In this document: in pieces, positions 38,408 to 47,014 of the stretch | How the letters are laid out: every line of letters starts with the position of its first letter | Position numbering within the stretch: position 1 is the stretch's first letter | Assembly (NCBI RefSeq): GCF_001029505.1 | Contig: NZ_LEKH01000005.1 | Span: 1-64,000 of the forward strand | Reading direction: 5' to 3' | Length of the DNA stretch: 64,000 nt | Source: Rubrobacter aplysinae | Lineage (GTDB): Bacteria; Actinomycetota; Rubrobacteria; Rubrobacterales; Rubrobacteraceae | Translations under genes and position numbers: made by a program | The notes under the pieces: model-generated | What the model was told of the DNA's origin: nothing | The model's database searches: none | Seen by the model: only the letters and a program-made list of their open reading frames with translations

Positions 38408-40039
38408 CTACTGCCGGACCCGCTGTAGCTCGCGCAGGAACTCGGCGTTTGAACGAGTCTCCTTGAGCTTCTGGATGAGGAGCTCTATCTTCTGGCCGGA
38501 GTCCAGGGCGTTCAGGATGCTGCGCACCTGCCACACCCGCTGCGCCTCGGCGCTCTCCATAAGGAGCTCCTCCTTGCGCGTCGAGGAGTCCTCTATGTTT
38601 ATGGCCGGGTAGGTCCGCTTGTTGGCGAGCTTGCGGTCGAGGTGGAGCTCCATGTTGCCGGTGCCCTTGAACTCCTCGTAGATCACCTCGTCCATGCGGC
38701 TGCCGGTCTCCACGAGCGCGCTGCCGAGGATGGTCAGCGAGCCGCCATGCTCGATGTTGCGCGCAGCGCCGAAGAACTTCTTCGGCGGATACAGCGCCGC
38801 CGAGTCCACGCCACCCGAGAGGATGCGCCCCGAGGCCGGAGCGCCGAGGTTGTAGGCCCGGGCGAGGCGGGTAATGGAGTCGAGCAGGACCACCACGTCC
38901 TCGCCGTCCTCGACCATGCGCTTGACGCGTTCGAGCACCAGCTCGGCCACCGCGATGTGGTTGTCAGCGGGCTGGTCGAAGGTCGAGGATACGACCTCGG
39001 CCTCGGCAACGCTCCGCTCCCAGTCGGTGACCTCCTCCGGCCGCTCGTCGGCCAGGAGGACGAGGAGCTTGGTCTCCGGGTAGTTCGCCACGATGGACTG
39101 CGCGATCTGCTTCAGGATCGTCGTCTTACCGGCCTTCGGCGGCGAGACGATCAGACCCCGCTGCCCCTTGCCGATTGGCGCTACGAGGTCTATTACGCGC
39201 GGGGCCAGGTCGTTTGGCTTCCACTCCAGCCTGAGCCGGTCTTCCGGGTATAGCGGGGTGAGGTCGTCGAAGTTCTGGCGCTTGCGGCCCTTCTGCGGCT
39301 CCTTGCCGTCCACGGACTCTATACGCACCATCGCCGGGTACTTCTCGCCCTCGCGGGCCTGCCGGATCTGGCCGACCAACTTGTCTCCCCGGCGCAGGTT
39401 GAAGCGCTTGATCTGGCTCGTGGAGACGTACACGTCCTTGTTGGACTGGCTGTAGCCGCTGGTCCTCAAGAAGCCGAACCCGTCGGGCAGCACGTCGAGG
39501 ACGCCGCTCTGTAAGGACTCTTGCCCGTCCTGGGAGCCGTTCTGGGAGCCGTCCTGACGGCCCTCCTGACGCTCCTGCTTTTCCTGGCGATTCTTTCCCT
39601 TCGCCTTGCCGTTCTGCTGGCCCTGCTCCTGGCCGCCCTGCTGGCGGGGCTTTTCCCGGCGGTCCCGCTGCTCTCGGTGCTCCCGTTGCTGGCCCTGCTC
39701 CTGACGCTGTTCTTGAGACTGCTCCTGCTGAGGATCCGGCTTCGTGCCCTCCTCCGTGCCAGCCTCCTGAGGGATGAGCGGTTCCGGGTCGGGGGAGCGG
39801 GCGGGCTCCTGGGTAATCGTACCGGCCTCAGACTCGGGCGAGCCGTTACCGCCGGACCCATCCGCCGCCTGGCCGTTGCCGGCCTCATGCTGTCCACCGG
39901 CTTGCTCGGTGGCGGCCTTGTAGATCACCTCCGCCAACTCGGGCTTGCGGTACTTCCGGTACCGCGGGATACCAAGCTGGGCGGCGATCTGGTGCAGATC
40001 GCTCAGGCGCTTGTTCTCCAGGGTGCCTAGCTCCGTCAT
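38408..40039 (-). CDS. rho: Transcription termination factor Rho with long low-complexity insertion
   Basis: Hexameric RNA helicase that terminates transcription. The N-terminal Rho_N helix bundle (residues 1-43) is followed by an insertion of about 135 residues rich in Gln, Glu, Arg and Gly (44-177). The RNA-binding cold-shock domain then starts at SGVLDVLPDGFGFLRT, and the ATPase has Walker A SPPKAGKTTILKQIA. ILSGGVDSAALYPPKKFFGAARN is the Q/R-loop region. The length is 543 against 419 in E. coli, wholly from the insertion. Such insertions are typical of high-G+C actinobacterial Rho. Confidence 0.96.
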   Translation of the reverse strand: MTELGTLENKRLSDLHQIAAQLGIPRYRKYRKPELAEVIYKAATEQAGGQHEAGNGQAADGSGGNGSPESEAGTITQEPARSPDPEPLIPQEAGTEEGTKPDPQQEQSQEQRQEQGQQREHREQRDRREKPRQQGGQEQGQQNGKAKGKNRQEKQERQEGRQDGSQNGSQDGQESLQSGVLDVLPDGFGFLRTSGYSQSNKDVYVSTSQIKRFNLRRGDKLVGQIRQAREGEKYPAMVRIESVDGKEPQKGRKRQNFDDLTPLYPEDRLRLEWKPNDLAPRVIDLVAPIGKGQRGLIVSPPKAGKTTILKQIAQSIVANYPETKLLVLLADERPEEVTDWERSVAEAEVVSSTFDQPADNHIAVAELVLERVKRMVEDGEDVVVLLDSITRLARAYNLGAPASGRILSGGVDSAALYPPKKFFGAARNIEHGGSLTILGSALVETGSRMDEVIYEEFKGTGNMELHLDRKLANKRTYPAINIEDSSTRKEELLMESAEAQRVWQVRSILNALDSGQKIELLIQKLKETRSNAEFLRELQRVRQ

Positions 40040-40072
40040 ATTCTTCTACCTCTCATGGTGTCTTCGTGGTTT

Positions 40073-40100
40073 CTCTGTGATCTCTGTGATTTCTCTGTGC
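40073..40100 (-). repeat. Three CACAGAGA direct repeats in the rho leader
   Basis: On the minus strand, CACAGAGA occurs at 40100-40093, 40089-40082 and 40080-40073, 34-61 bases upstream of the rho start codon, in an unstructured, C/A-rich leader; a degenerate copy (CACGAAGA) follows. The spacing between copies is 11 and 9 bases. A role is not known; a C-containing, poorly structured leader could be bound by Rho itself. Confidence 0.7.
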
Positions 40101-40211
40101 GTTCACTGTGTACCGGCTAGCGATGGGGAGGGCTCTGGGCGAGCCTCCGGGATACTTTCTCGTCTCTATCAGGTGCGGTCCGCGGCTTCCAGCGAGGGGA
40201 GCCCGGAGGGG

Positions 40212-41240
40212 CTAGAGTTGGAAACCCTGCATGCCAGCCTCGGGTTCCAGCGCGTGAATGGTATCCAGGAATCTTATCACACGAGGCTTGGTGGACATCA
40301 CCAGGGTGTGGGTCCTCCCGCCTCCCCGGAAGTATCTTACACTCTTTAGCGTGTCTCCGGCGGTGATGCCGGTGGCCGCGAACACCACCTCCTCGCTCTG
40401 GATCATGTCGTCCAACGTCAGCTTCTTCTCGAGATCATCCATCCCCCGCTCCTTGAGCATCTCGACCTGCGACCGCTGCGTGGGCCACATCCTGGCCTGC
40501 ATCTCGCCGCCGAGGCACCTTATGACCGCGGACGCGAGTATCCCCTCCGGCGCCCCGCCGATCCCGATAACCGCGTGGAGCTCGGAGCCCCGGACCCCCA
40601 CGTCTATCGCGGGCGTAAGATCGCCCTCGGCCCGGATCTGTATCCGGGCTCCGGTCTTGCGGATATCCTCTATAAGACCTTCGTGCCGCTCCCGGTCGAG
40701 CACCGCGACCGTCATCTCGGAGGGCTTGCGGCTCAGGGCGTCGGCTATGGCCCGCACGTTCTCTTCCACCGGGGCGTCTATATCTATACACCCCTTCGCC
40801 CGGGGGCCGACGATGATCTTGGACATGTACATGTCGGGTACCTGGAGCATGCTGCCTTCGGGCGCGACCGCGACGGCCGCGATGGAGCCGGGCTGACCTT
40901 TGGTCAAAAGCTGCATCCCCTCCACGGGCTCGACGGCCACGTCTACCTCCGCCCCGCCGGCCCCCAGTTTGTCTCCGACGCCGAGGATGCCGCTTCGCAG
41001 CTTCAGGGGCTTCATGCTGCCGCTCTCGTCCAGACGCTCCTCGCGCAGTATCGCGACGTGGCAGGAGTTCGGAATCCCGCCGAGCCCCCGCTTGAAGGCC
41101 TCGGTGGCCTGGGTGTAGGTCTCCTCCGGCGAGCCGGCACCCTCCTGACGACCCGCCGTCAGGGCGACCTGCTCGGTTACCGAGGCGTACTGGATGGCCG
41201 AGTCGCCTATGGAGTTCTCATGGGAAACCCTGGTGCTCAT
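40212..41240 (-). CDS. glpX: GlpX-like (class II fructose-1,6-bisphosphatase family) protein with altered active-site motifs
   Basis: The fold is clear from VPDMYMSKIIVGPRAKGCIDIDAPVEENVRAIA, GIGGAPEGILASAVIRCLGGEMQARMWP and VVFAATGITAGDTL, so class II FBPase is the nearest family. Compared by eye with E. coli GlpX, the usual GDKxxAD helix (Lys29, Asp33) is replaced by GSPEETY, GEGxxDEAPM by REERLDESGSM, and the metal motif DPIEGT by EPVEGM. Several metal or substrate ligands thus appear changed. It may be a diverged phosphatase, a regulatory paralogue, or an enzyme with another substrate. The length is 342. It lies between rho and the cDPG synthetase. Confidence 0.75.
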   Translation of the reverse strand: MSTRVSHENSIGDSAIQYASVTEQVALTAGRQEGAGSPEETYTQATEAFKRGLGGIPNSCHVAILREERLDESGSMKPLKLRSGILGVGDKLGAGGAEVDVAVEPVEGMQLLTKGQPGSIAAVAVAPEGSMLQVPDMYMSKIIVGPRAKGCIDIDAPVEENVRAIADALSRKPSEMTVAVLDRERHEGLIEDIRKTGARIQIRAEGDLTPAIDVGVRGSELHAVIGIGGAPEGILASAVIRCLGGEMQARMWPTQRSQVEMLKERGMDDLEKKLTLDDMIQSEEVVFAATGITAGDTLKSVRYFRGGGRTHTLVMSTKPRVIRFLDTIHALEPEAGMQGFQL

Positions 41241-41489
41241 CTTAGAAGCTCCCGTATCCTCCCGTACCGGCTACGCCCCAGGATGGGCGACTCTCCGCCG
41301 CTCAGAGCTTTCGTCGGAATCGGGCGAGACGTTAATCCGGCCACTCGGCGTATCCCCTACGGGTGCGCGGAGGTAACCGGTGTCTGCCCTACACTTCTAT
41401 TCTATACCAGCCACCGGGCCCCGGCCAACGTAATCGGCCAACATAGACGACGTAAAGCCAAGGGACAGAGATCAGAATATAGAGCCGCC
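41241..41489. other. Intergenic region between the cDPG synthetase and glpX-like genes
   Basis: No gene was recognised in these 249 bases. A possible glpX promoter on the minus strand has TTGGCC (41428-41423), a 16-base spacer and TATAGA (41406-41401); this is only a weak candidate. Confidence 0.4.
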
Positions 41490-42809
41490 CTAGAACTCCG
41501 AGGCGGATGCCCTGGCGAGGCCGAGCAGCGTCGTGTCCAACCCTTCTCCCACGGGTTCGTTGTCGCAGTATATAACCGGCTTGCCCTCGCGCTCGCCCCG
41601 GCGGGCCACAACGTCTATTGCGGCGGCCTTGATCTCGGTCAGATACGCGTCGGCGGCGGCCAGCCGGTCGAGGTCCTCCTCCAGACGCCGCCGGTCGGAG
41701 AGCGAGCCCGAGACCCCGACCACCTCACAACCGTACTCGGCCTCCAGGTAACTCCCCAGACGCTCCAGTACAGACTCTGGCGCGGTCGAGACGTACGCCA
41801 CGCGCAGTCCCCGCACGTCGCCGACGGGCCTGGGCCGGAACACGGTCGATATCACCTCCATCTCCGGCTTCAGCTCCTGTACGGCGCGTGTGATCTCCTC
41901 CACCCGACCCGGTCCGGCCATCGGCTCCTCGCTCATGGTCAGCAGCAGCACGTCGCAGAGCAGAACCCGGTATGCCCCGAGGTAGCCCGTTATGTACTCC
42001 GGGTCCTGGTGGGCGCCCGCGACGAGCACCCTCCTCCCCACCTCGACCGGCGGGACCACGGCCCCGGAGCCGTCGAAGATCGTCATCCGCGTATCCAGCG
42101 CGTTGGCGAGCTTCGCGCCTTCGAGCACGTTGGACACGAAAGGCTCCCCGGCGAGCCCGCCGCCGCAGCGCCGACAGCCCACCGTCACCACCCGGCTCAG
42201 GGCCGCCGTCTCATAGTAGTCGCTCGCGGCGTGGGCCCCGCGCTCCAGCGCCTCCAGCAAAAAGCTCCCGCCCACCTCCATCTTGCCGCCCTCCACGATC
42301 TCGGGCTCCGGCGGCCCGCCCCGGCCCATCGAGACGACGCCCGGGGCGAAGCCCTCCGCATCCAGCAGCCGCGCGACATACCCGGCGACGGCCGTCTTGC
42401 CGACCCGCTTGCCGGTCCCGGCCACCGCGAGCGCGGGCTTCGTGGAGATTTCCCTGAGATCCGGCGGCCGGAGCTCGAAATCCGCCCCGATGTACCGGGC
42501 TCCAGCGCGCAACACGAACGAGGCTATCCGCATCCTCTCCCGGTAACCGATAACGGGCTCGTCCGAGAGGTCCACCACCGCCTCCACCTCGTATAACGAG
42601 AGCGCCGTACGCACTGCGGACACGGGGTCTTCTGGATCATCTCCTCTTACTAGTGGCATCCCGTAATCGGTCTCCGAGCCGATCTTCTCCGTGCCGCCGA
42701 GGAAGGCCGCCGCCACCGCCTCCGCGCCCCGGCTTTCTCCTACGCTCCGCATCGCCTCTATGACCACCGGCGGGTAGTGCTCACCGTCTATCAGGAAGAG
42801 CGTGCGCAT
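41490..42809 (-). CDS. cpgS: Cyclic 2,3-diphosphoglycerate synthetase
   Basis: Family enzyme that closes 2,3-bisphosphoglycerate to cyclic 2,3-diphosphoglycerate with ATP; the product is a thermoprotectant and phosphate store in some methanogens. The start FLIDGEHYPPVVIEAM, the segment FLGGTEKIGS, the P-loop VAGTGKRVGKTAVAGYVARLL (about residue 135) and CRRCGGGLAGEPFV match the family. The length is 439 residues against about 460 in Methanothermus. It lies 26 bases downstream of a metallophosphoesterase. No 2-phosphoglycerate kinase gene, the partner in methanogens, is seen here. The product in this organism is inferred from family only. Confidence 0.8.
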   Translation of the reverse strand: MRTLFLIDGEHYPPVVIEAMRSVGESRGAEAVAAAFLGGTEKIGSETDYGMPLVRGDDPEDPVSAVRTALSLYEVEAVVDLSDEPVIGYRERMRIASFVLRAGARYIGADFELRPPDLREISTKPALAVAGTGKRVGKTAVAGYVARLLDAEGFAPGVVSMGRGGPPEPEIVEGGKMEVGGSFLLEALERGAHAASDYYETAALSRVVTVGCRRCGGGLAGEPFVSNVLEGAKLANALDTRMTIFDGSGAVVPPVEVGRRVLVAGAHQDPEYITGYLGAYRVLLCDVLLLTMSEEPMAGPGRVEEITRAVQELKPEMEVISTVFRPRPVGDVRGLRVAYVSTAPESVLERLGSYLEAEYGCEVVGVSGSLSDRRRLEEDLDRLAAADAYLTEIKAAAIDVVARRGEREGKPVIYCDNEPVGEGLDTTLLGLARASASEF

Positions 42810-42835
42810 GCGGGCTCCGGGTACTGTCCGGTTTT

Positions 42836-43690
42836 CTAGTCGCCGGTTTCGGGGTCGCCGCCGGGCAGGCCTCCGCCCACCACGTCGGCGGGGTCTCTGG
42901 CGAGCTCCTGGGCCACGTTCTCCCCGACCCTGGTGTACTCGTGGGTCTCGGCGTTGAAGTCCACAGCGAGCTCCCGCTCCTTGAACGGGTACTTCCGGAA
43001 CACCCGCACGCGGCCGTCCTCGATCTCGATGACGTTGTAACAGGGCCGGGTGTTGCCCCTCAGGCGAGTAGTGGAGGCGGTCCCGGCGTTCACCAGGAAC
43101 ATGTTCTCCATCTTCCAGGAGTGCGGCACGTGCTTGTGGCCCATGAGCACCAGGTCCACGCCGACGTCGTTCAACAGCTCCAGCAGATCGCCCGCGTCGA
43201 AGATGATGTTCCGCTCGCGGCCCGTGCCCGGTATCGGCACGAGGTGATGGTGGACCACGAAGATCTTGAGCTTGTCCTCGGCCTCGGCAAACGCCTGCCG
43301 GATGAAACCGTAGTGCTCGCGCCCGACCCTACCGTCGTTGAGATCCGGCTCCGATGAGTCCACGCCGACCATTATCGCCTCGTTAAAGTCTATTACCGAG
43401 TAACGCTCACCGAACAACCGCTCGAAATGTATGTAGCCCACGTTGCGCGAGTCGTGGTTTCCGGGGATGACCATCACGTTGTCGCACTTGAAGCGTCTGA
43501 CGTACTCGGCGGAGGTCTCGAAGTCCTGCCGGTAGCCCGCGTCGGTGAGGTCTCCGGAGACGACTACCGCGGTAGGCTCCAGGTCGTTTATCTCCAGGAT
43601 CGAACGCTCCAACAGATCCGGTATAAAGTACGGGCTGCCGCAGTGGATGTCCGAGATCTGGCATATGGTTAGCCGACCTTGTGTGCCCAT
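42836..43690 (-). CDS. Calcineurin-like metallophosphoesterase
   Basis: Binuclear-metal phosphoesterase of unknown substrate. All five motif blocks are visible: QISDIHCGS, VVSGDLTDAG, VIPGNHDSRN, VVHHHLVP and LMGHKHVPHSW. It resembles CpdA/Icc-type enzymes. The start at ATG 43690 follows GGGGAGGG (284 residues); an upstream ATG at 43795 would add 35 unconserved residues. It is likely co-transcribed with the cDPG synthetase gene. Confidence 0.87.
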   Translation of the reverse strand: MGTQGRLTICQISDIHCGSPYFIPDLLERSILEINDLEPTAVVVSGDLTDAGYRQDFETSAEYVRRFKCDNVMVIPGNHDSRNVGYIHFERLFGERYSVIDFNEAIMVGVDSSEPDLNDGRVGREHYGFIRQAFAEAEDKLKIFVVHHHLVPIPGTGRERNIIFDAGDLLELLNDVGVDLVLMGHKHVPHSWKMENMFLVNAGTASTTRLRGNTRPCYNVIEIEDGRVRVFRKYPFKERELAVDFNAETHEYTRVGENVAQELARDPADVVGGGLPGGDPETGD

Positions 43691-43808
43691 GCCCTCCCCG
43701 AGCCTTCTACAGCGAGCAAGATCAATTTGGAGCCATCGTGGAGCAGTACGGGTTTCAGTATAGCAAAGCGCCGCCCGCACAATCCCGGCAGACACTATCC
43801 ACGTCTTC

Positions 43809-45446
43809 TTACATCTTCTCCGGCGCGACGACCCCGAGCATCCCCAGCCCCGAGGCGAGCACGGACTTCGTGGCGGCCGAAAGCGCCAGCCTGCGCCGCT
43901 GCACCTCCCCGTCGTCCACCAGCACCCGGTGCACCGTGTAGAATTGATGGTAGCGGGTGGCGAGCGTCTCCAGATAGGTCGGCAGTGGATGCACCTCCCG
44001 CTTCTCGGCGGCGTTTCGCACCACCCTCGGGAAGTCGAGCAGCTCCAGCAAGAGCGCCCGCTCCTCGGCGGCGAGCCTCCCTGTGGGAACCTCCTCCACC
44101 GACTCCGGAGAGACCCCCGCCCGGCCGAAGATGCTGGCTATCCGGGCGTGGGCGTACTGCACGTAGAAGACCGGGTTCTCCTCGGACTGCCGGATGGCGA
44201 GGTCCAGGTCGAAGTTCATCTCCGTCTTGTGAGACGAGCGGACGAAGAAGTACCGGGCCACGTCCTCCCCGACCTCGTCCACGAGCTCGTCCAGCGTCAC
44301 GAAGTTGCCGGCCCGTTTGGAGACCTTCACCTCCGCGCCCTCTCGCAACAGCTTCACGAGGCGCACTATCTCGACCTCCAGAAACTCTGCGTCCACCCCG
44401 AGCGCCGCGAGCCCGGCCCGGATGCGCGGCGGGTACCCGGCATGGTCCGCGCCCAAAATATCCACGGCGACGCCGTAGCCGCGCTCGTGTTTGTCGAGGT
44501 GATAGGCGAGATCGGGGGCCATGTAAGTATAGGTGCCGTCGCTCTTTACCAGCACCCGGTCCTTGTCGTCGCCAAGCCCCGATGAAGCGAGCCACAACGC
44601 GCCGTCCTCCTCGTAGGCGTGGCCGCTCTCCCGGAGACGCTCGACCACGCCGTCCACCGCGCCGGAGTCGTAGAGGCTCTTCTCGTTGAAGTAGCCGTCG
44701 AACGGGCTGCGGATGCGATCCAGGGTCTTCTTGATCCCGGCCATGCACCAGTCGGCGGCGAAGTCGCTAATAGCCGTCAGCGCCTCCGCGTCTTCAGGGG
44801 CGAGGTACCTCTCGCCGTGCTCGGCGGAGAGGTCCCGGGCTATGTCTTCTATGTACCCGCCCCGGTACAGGGCGTCCGGGTCCTCGACCGGCCACTGCGT
44901 TCCGTGGAGCGCGGCGTAGCGGACGGCGACGGACTCGCCGAGGAGCCGGATCTGGTTCCCCCCGTCGTTGAAGTAGAACTCGCGCGTCACGGGATAACCG
45001 GCCGCCGTCAATAGACGGGCGAGCGAGTCGCCGTAGGCGGCGTGGCGGCCGTGGGCCACGTGTACCGGACCGGTGGGGTTGGCGCTGACGTACTCCAAGA
45101 GCACCGGCTCGCCGCGAGTCTCCGTGGTGCCGTAGCCCTCCCGGTCCCGCAGGAGCACCGCGAGTTCCCCGCACAGCGCCTCGTCGGTAAGCCAGAAGTT
45201 CACGAAGCCGGGCCCCGCGACCTCCACGCGGGCGGCGAACGGGGCCTCCACGGTCTCGGCTATCTTCTCGGCAACCTCTCGCGGGTTGCGCCGGAAAGCC
45301 TTTGCGTTGGCGAGGGCGAGGTTCGAGGCGAGGTCCCCGTTTACCGGGTCGTTCGGGCGTTCGACGTGGACCTCCGTAAGCTCTACGCCGTACGCCTCTC
45401 TGGACGCCTGCCGGAGCGCCCCGGCGACCCTCTCCTCGAAGCTCAA
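43809..45446 (-). CDS. argS: Arginyl-tRNA synthetase
   Basis: Class I synthetase charging tRNA-Arg. The HIGH-type motif is in ANPTGPVHVAHGRHAAYGD (about residue 125) and the KMSKS-like motif is KVSKRAGNFVTLDELVDEVG. The C-terminal DALR helical domain ends VVAPEKM. The length is 545. The start is TTG at 45446 with GAGGAG upstream. The Add-1 N-terminal domain (residues 1-100) is present. Confidence 0.95.
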   Translation of the reverse strand: MSFEERVAGALRQASREAYGVELTEVHVERPNDPVNGDLASNLALANAKAFRRNPREVAEKIAETVEAPFAARVEVAGPGFVNFWLTDEALCGELAVLLRDREGYGTTETRGEPVLLEYVSANPTGPVHVAHGRHAAYGDSLARLLTAAGYPVTREFYFNDGGNQIRLLGESVAVRYAALHGTQWPVEDPDALYRGGYIEDIARDLSAEHGERYLAPEDAEALTAISDFAADWCMAGIKKTLDRIRSPFDGYFNEKSLYDSGAVDGVVERLRESGHAYEEDGALWLASSGLGDDKDRVLVKSDGTYTYMAPDLAYHLDKHERGYGVAVDILGADHAGYPPRIRAGLAALGVDAEFLEVEIVRLVKLLREGAEVKVSKRAGNFVTLDELVDEVGEDVARYFFVRSSHKTEMNFDLDLAIRQSEENPVFYVQYAHARIASIFGRAGVSPESVEEVPTGRLAAEERALLLELLDFPRVVRNAAEKREVHPLPTYLETLATRYHQFYTVHRVLVDDGEVQRRRLALSAATKSVLASGLGMLGVVAPEKM

Positions 45447-45558
45447 ATATACTCCTCGCTGTCTCTAGATCTCCGGCTATAGCAAGCCGTATGTTAGCAC
45501 CCGGCGCAGATATTACGTCTCCCAGCGCCCTCTCTACCCTCTGTCCCCTCTCTTCTTA

Positions 45559-46032
45559 CTACCAGTGATATTTCTCGCCCCGCTCTATCTTCACTCCACG
45601 GTACACCTGCTCCAGCAGCACCACCCGCGCCAGCGCGTGCGGCAGCGTTATCTCCCCGAAAGACCATGCTTCGTCGGCCCTCGCGAGCACCTCCGGCGAG
45701 AGGCCGAGCGGGCCCCCGAGCAGGAACGCCACGTGGCTGCGGCCGGCGGTGCCGTAGGACTCCAGCCTGTCGGCCACCGCTTCGGAGGCGAGCCTGCGCC
45801 CCCGCCCACGGTCCAGCGCCACGGTGTAGGCGCCGTCCGGCAACTTCTTCAGCAGCCGTCCGGCCTCCGCCGAGACAACCTCATCGGCAGAGCGGCGGTT
45901 CATGTCCTCCTCCGCGACCTCTATCACCTCCACCGGGAAGTGCCGTCGCAGCCGCTTTGCGTAGTCCTCGGCGCCCTCGGCGGCCCAGCCCTTCAACCGG
46001 CCGACCGCGACTATCGTGGCGCGGCGTATCAT
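45559..46032 (-). CDS. rlmH: 23S rRNA pseudouridine-1915 N3-methyltransferase
   Basis: SPOUT methyltransferase acting on the 70S ribosome in helix 69. The 157-residue length is typical. VALDRGRGRRLASEAVADRL, FLLGGPLGLSPEVL and the C-terminal HALARVVLLEQVYRGVKIERGEKYHW (knot and SAM site) are the family's hallmarks. The start is ATG at 46032, 24 bases after the preceding hydrolase gene. Confidence 0.94.
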   Translation of the reverse strand: MIRRATIVAVGRLKGWAAEGAEDYAKRLRRHFPVEVIEVAEEDMNRRSADEVVSAEAGRLLKKLPDGAYTVALDRGRGRRLASEAVADRLESYGTAGRSHVAFLLGGPLGLSPEVLARADEAWSFGEITLPHALARVVLLEQVYRGVKIERGEKYHW

Positions 46033-46056
46033 CGGGCGTGGCTCACGGGTTGCGGC

Positions 46057-46914
46057 TCATTCGACCTCGAAGAGCCTATCTCCGGCTCCTGCGGCAGAGG
46101 GCCTGGAGGAAGGCTCGTACCCCGCCGTGTAGCGGTAGACATACTCGCGCCCCGCGAGCGGCTCTCCGACCTCGATCCAGGGCGTCGGACGCCCGGCGAC
46201 GGCGGCCCGCACCCGGAGGTCCGCGTGTCCGGCACTGCGGAGCACGCTCCGGGCCGTACCGCAGGCCCGGGCGGGAGAGTTGTTTTTCTCGGAGAGATGG
46301 GCGAGCACAAGGTCCTTTAGACCGTGAGGCACCAGCGCGAGCGCGGTCCCGACGGCCTGGGCGTTCGAGAGATGTCCGACCGGCGACGCGACGCGGCGCT
46401 TCAGCTCCCGCGGGTAAGAACCGCCCCACAGCCAGTCCTCGTCGTGGTTGGCCTCGATCACGGCCGCCTCCACGCCCCGCATCCGGCTCATTGCGGCCTC
46501 CGGAACTTCGCCGAGGTCCGTGGCTATCGCGGCCGCGGTCTCGCCGTCCGAGATACGCAGGCCGTAGGTCGGGGTGTCGTGGGGCACCTCGAAGAATACG
46601 GCCTCGAGAGCACCGAGCGCGAGGGCCTCCTCCGGCTCCACCAGGCGCGCGCCGAGCTCTTCTCCCACGCCCGGCGCAGAGTAGACCGGCACACCGCACT
46701 CCCGCGTCAGCCTCGGCACCCCGGCGGTGTGATCGCCGTGTCCGTGGGTGAGCAGTAGCGCCCCCACATCGTCGAGGCTCCGGCCCACGAGGCCGAGCAG
46801 CTTCACCAACTTGCGGCAGGATACGCCCGCATCCACCAGGACCCCCGGTCCCGCAGTAGGCTCGACGTAGGCGGCGTTGCCCGAGCTGCCGCTGGAGAGC
46901 ACGGTCAGACGCAA
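46057..46914 (-). CDS. MBL-fold hydrolase (WalJ/YycJ-like)
   Basis: Metallo-beta-lactamase-fold phosphodiesterase-like protein. RLTVLSSGSSGNAAYVEPTAGPGVLVDAG is the WalJ N-terminal signature, LLTHGHGDHTAGV the HxHxDH metal site, and LVLAHLSEKNN a later metal histidine. WalJ proteins have been linked to coordination of cell division and to DNA processing in Firmicutes; the exact substrate is not known. A frame open to 47049 exists, but conservation starts near the TTG at 46914, which is the start used here; 285 residues. Confidence 0.83.
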   Translation of the reverse strand: MRLTVLSSGSSGNAAYVEPTAGPGVLVDAGVSCRKLVKLLGLVGRSLDDVGALLLTHGHGDHTAGVPRLTRECGVPVYSAPGVGEELGARLVEPEEALALGALEAVFFEVPHDTPTYGLRISDGETAAAIATDLGEVPEAAMSRMRGVEAAVIEANHDEDWLWGGSYPRELKRRVASPVGHLSNAQAVGTALALVPHGLKDLVLAHLSEKNNSPARACGTARSVLRSAGHADLRVRAAVAGRPTPWIEVGEPLAGREYVYRYTAGYEPSSRPSAAGAGDRLFEVE

Positions 46915-47014
46915 AGGGTCACACGCAAAAGAAGGCGCATTGTGGTCGTAGATAGAGGATACGAGGAGACTAGCACACCACTCTGGCGTTACGTGCGTTA
47001 CGCTGCCGCGCCGG

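Noticed and set aside
43679-44689. Long plus-strand frame opposite argS (336 codons) and similar long antisense frames opposite nuo, atp, secA and que genes
   Set aside because: They are Arg/Pro/Gly/His-rich shadows typical of high-G+C DNA, opposite well-conserved genes, with no family resemblance.
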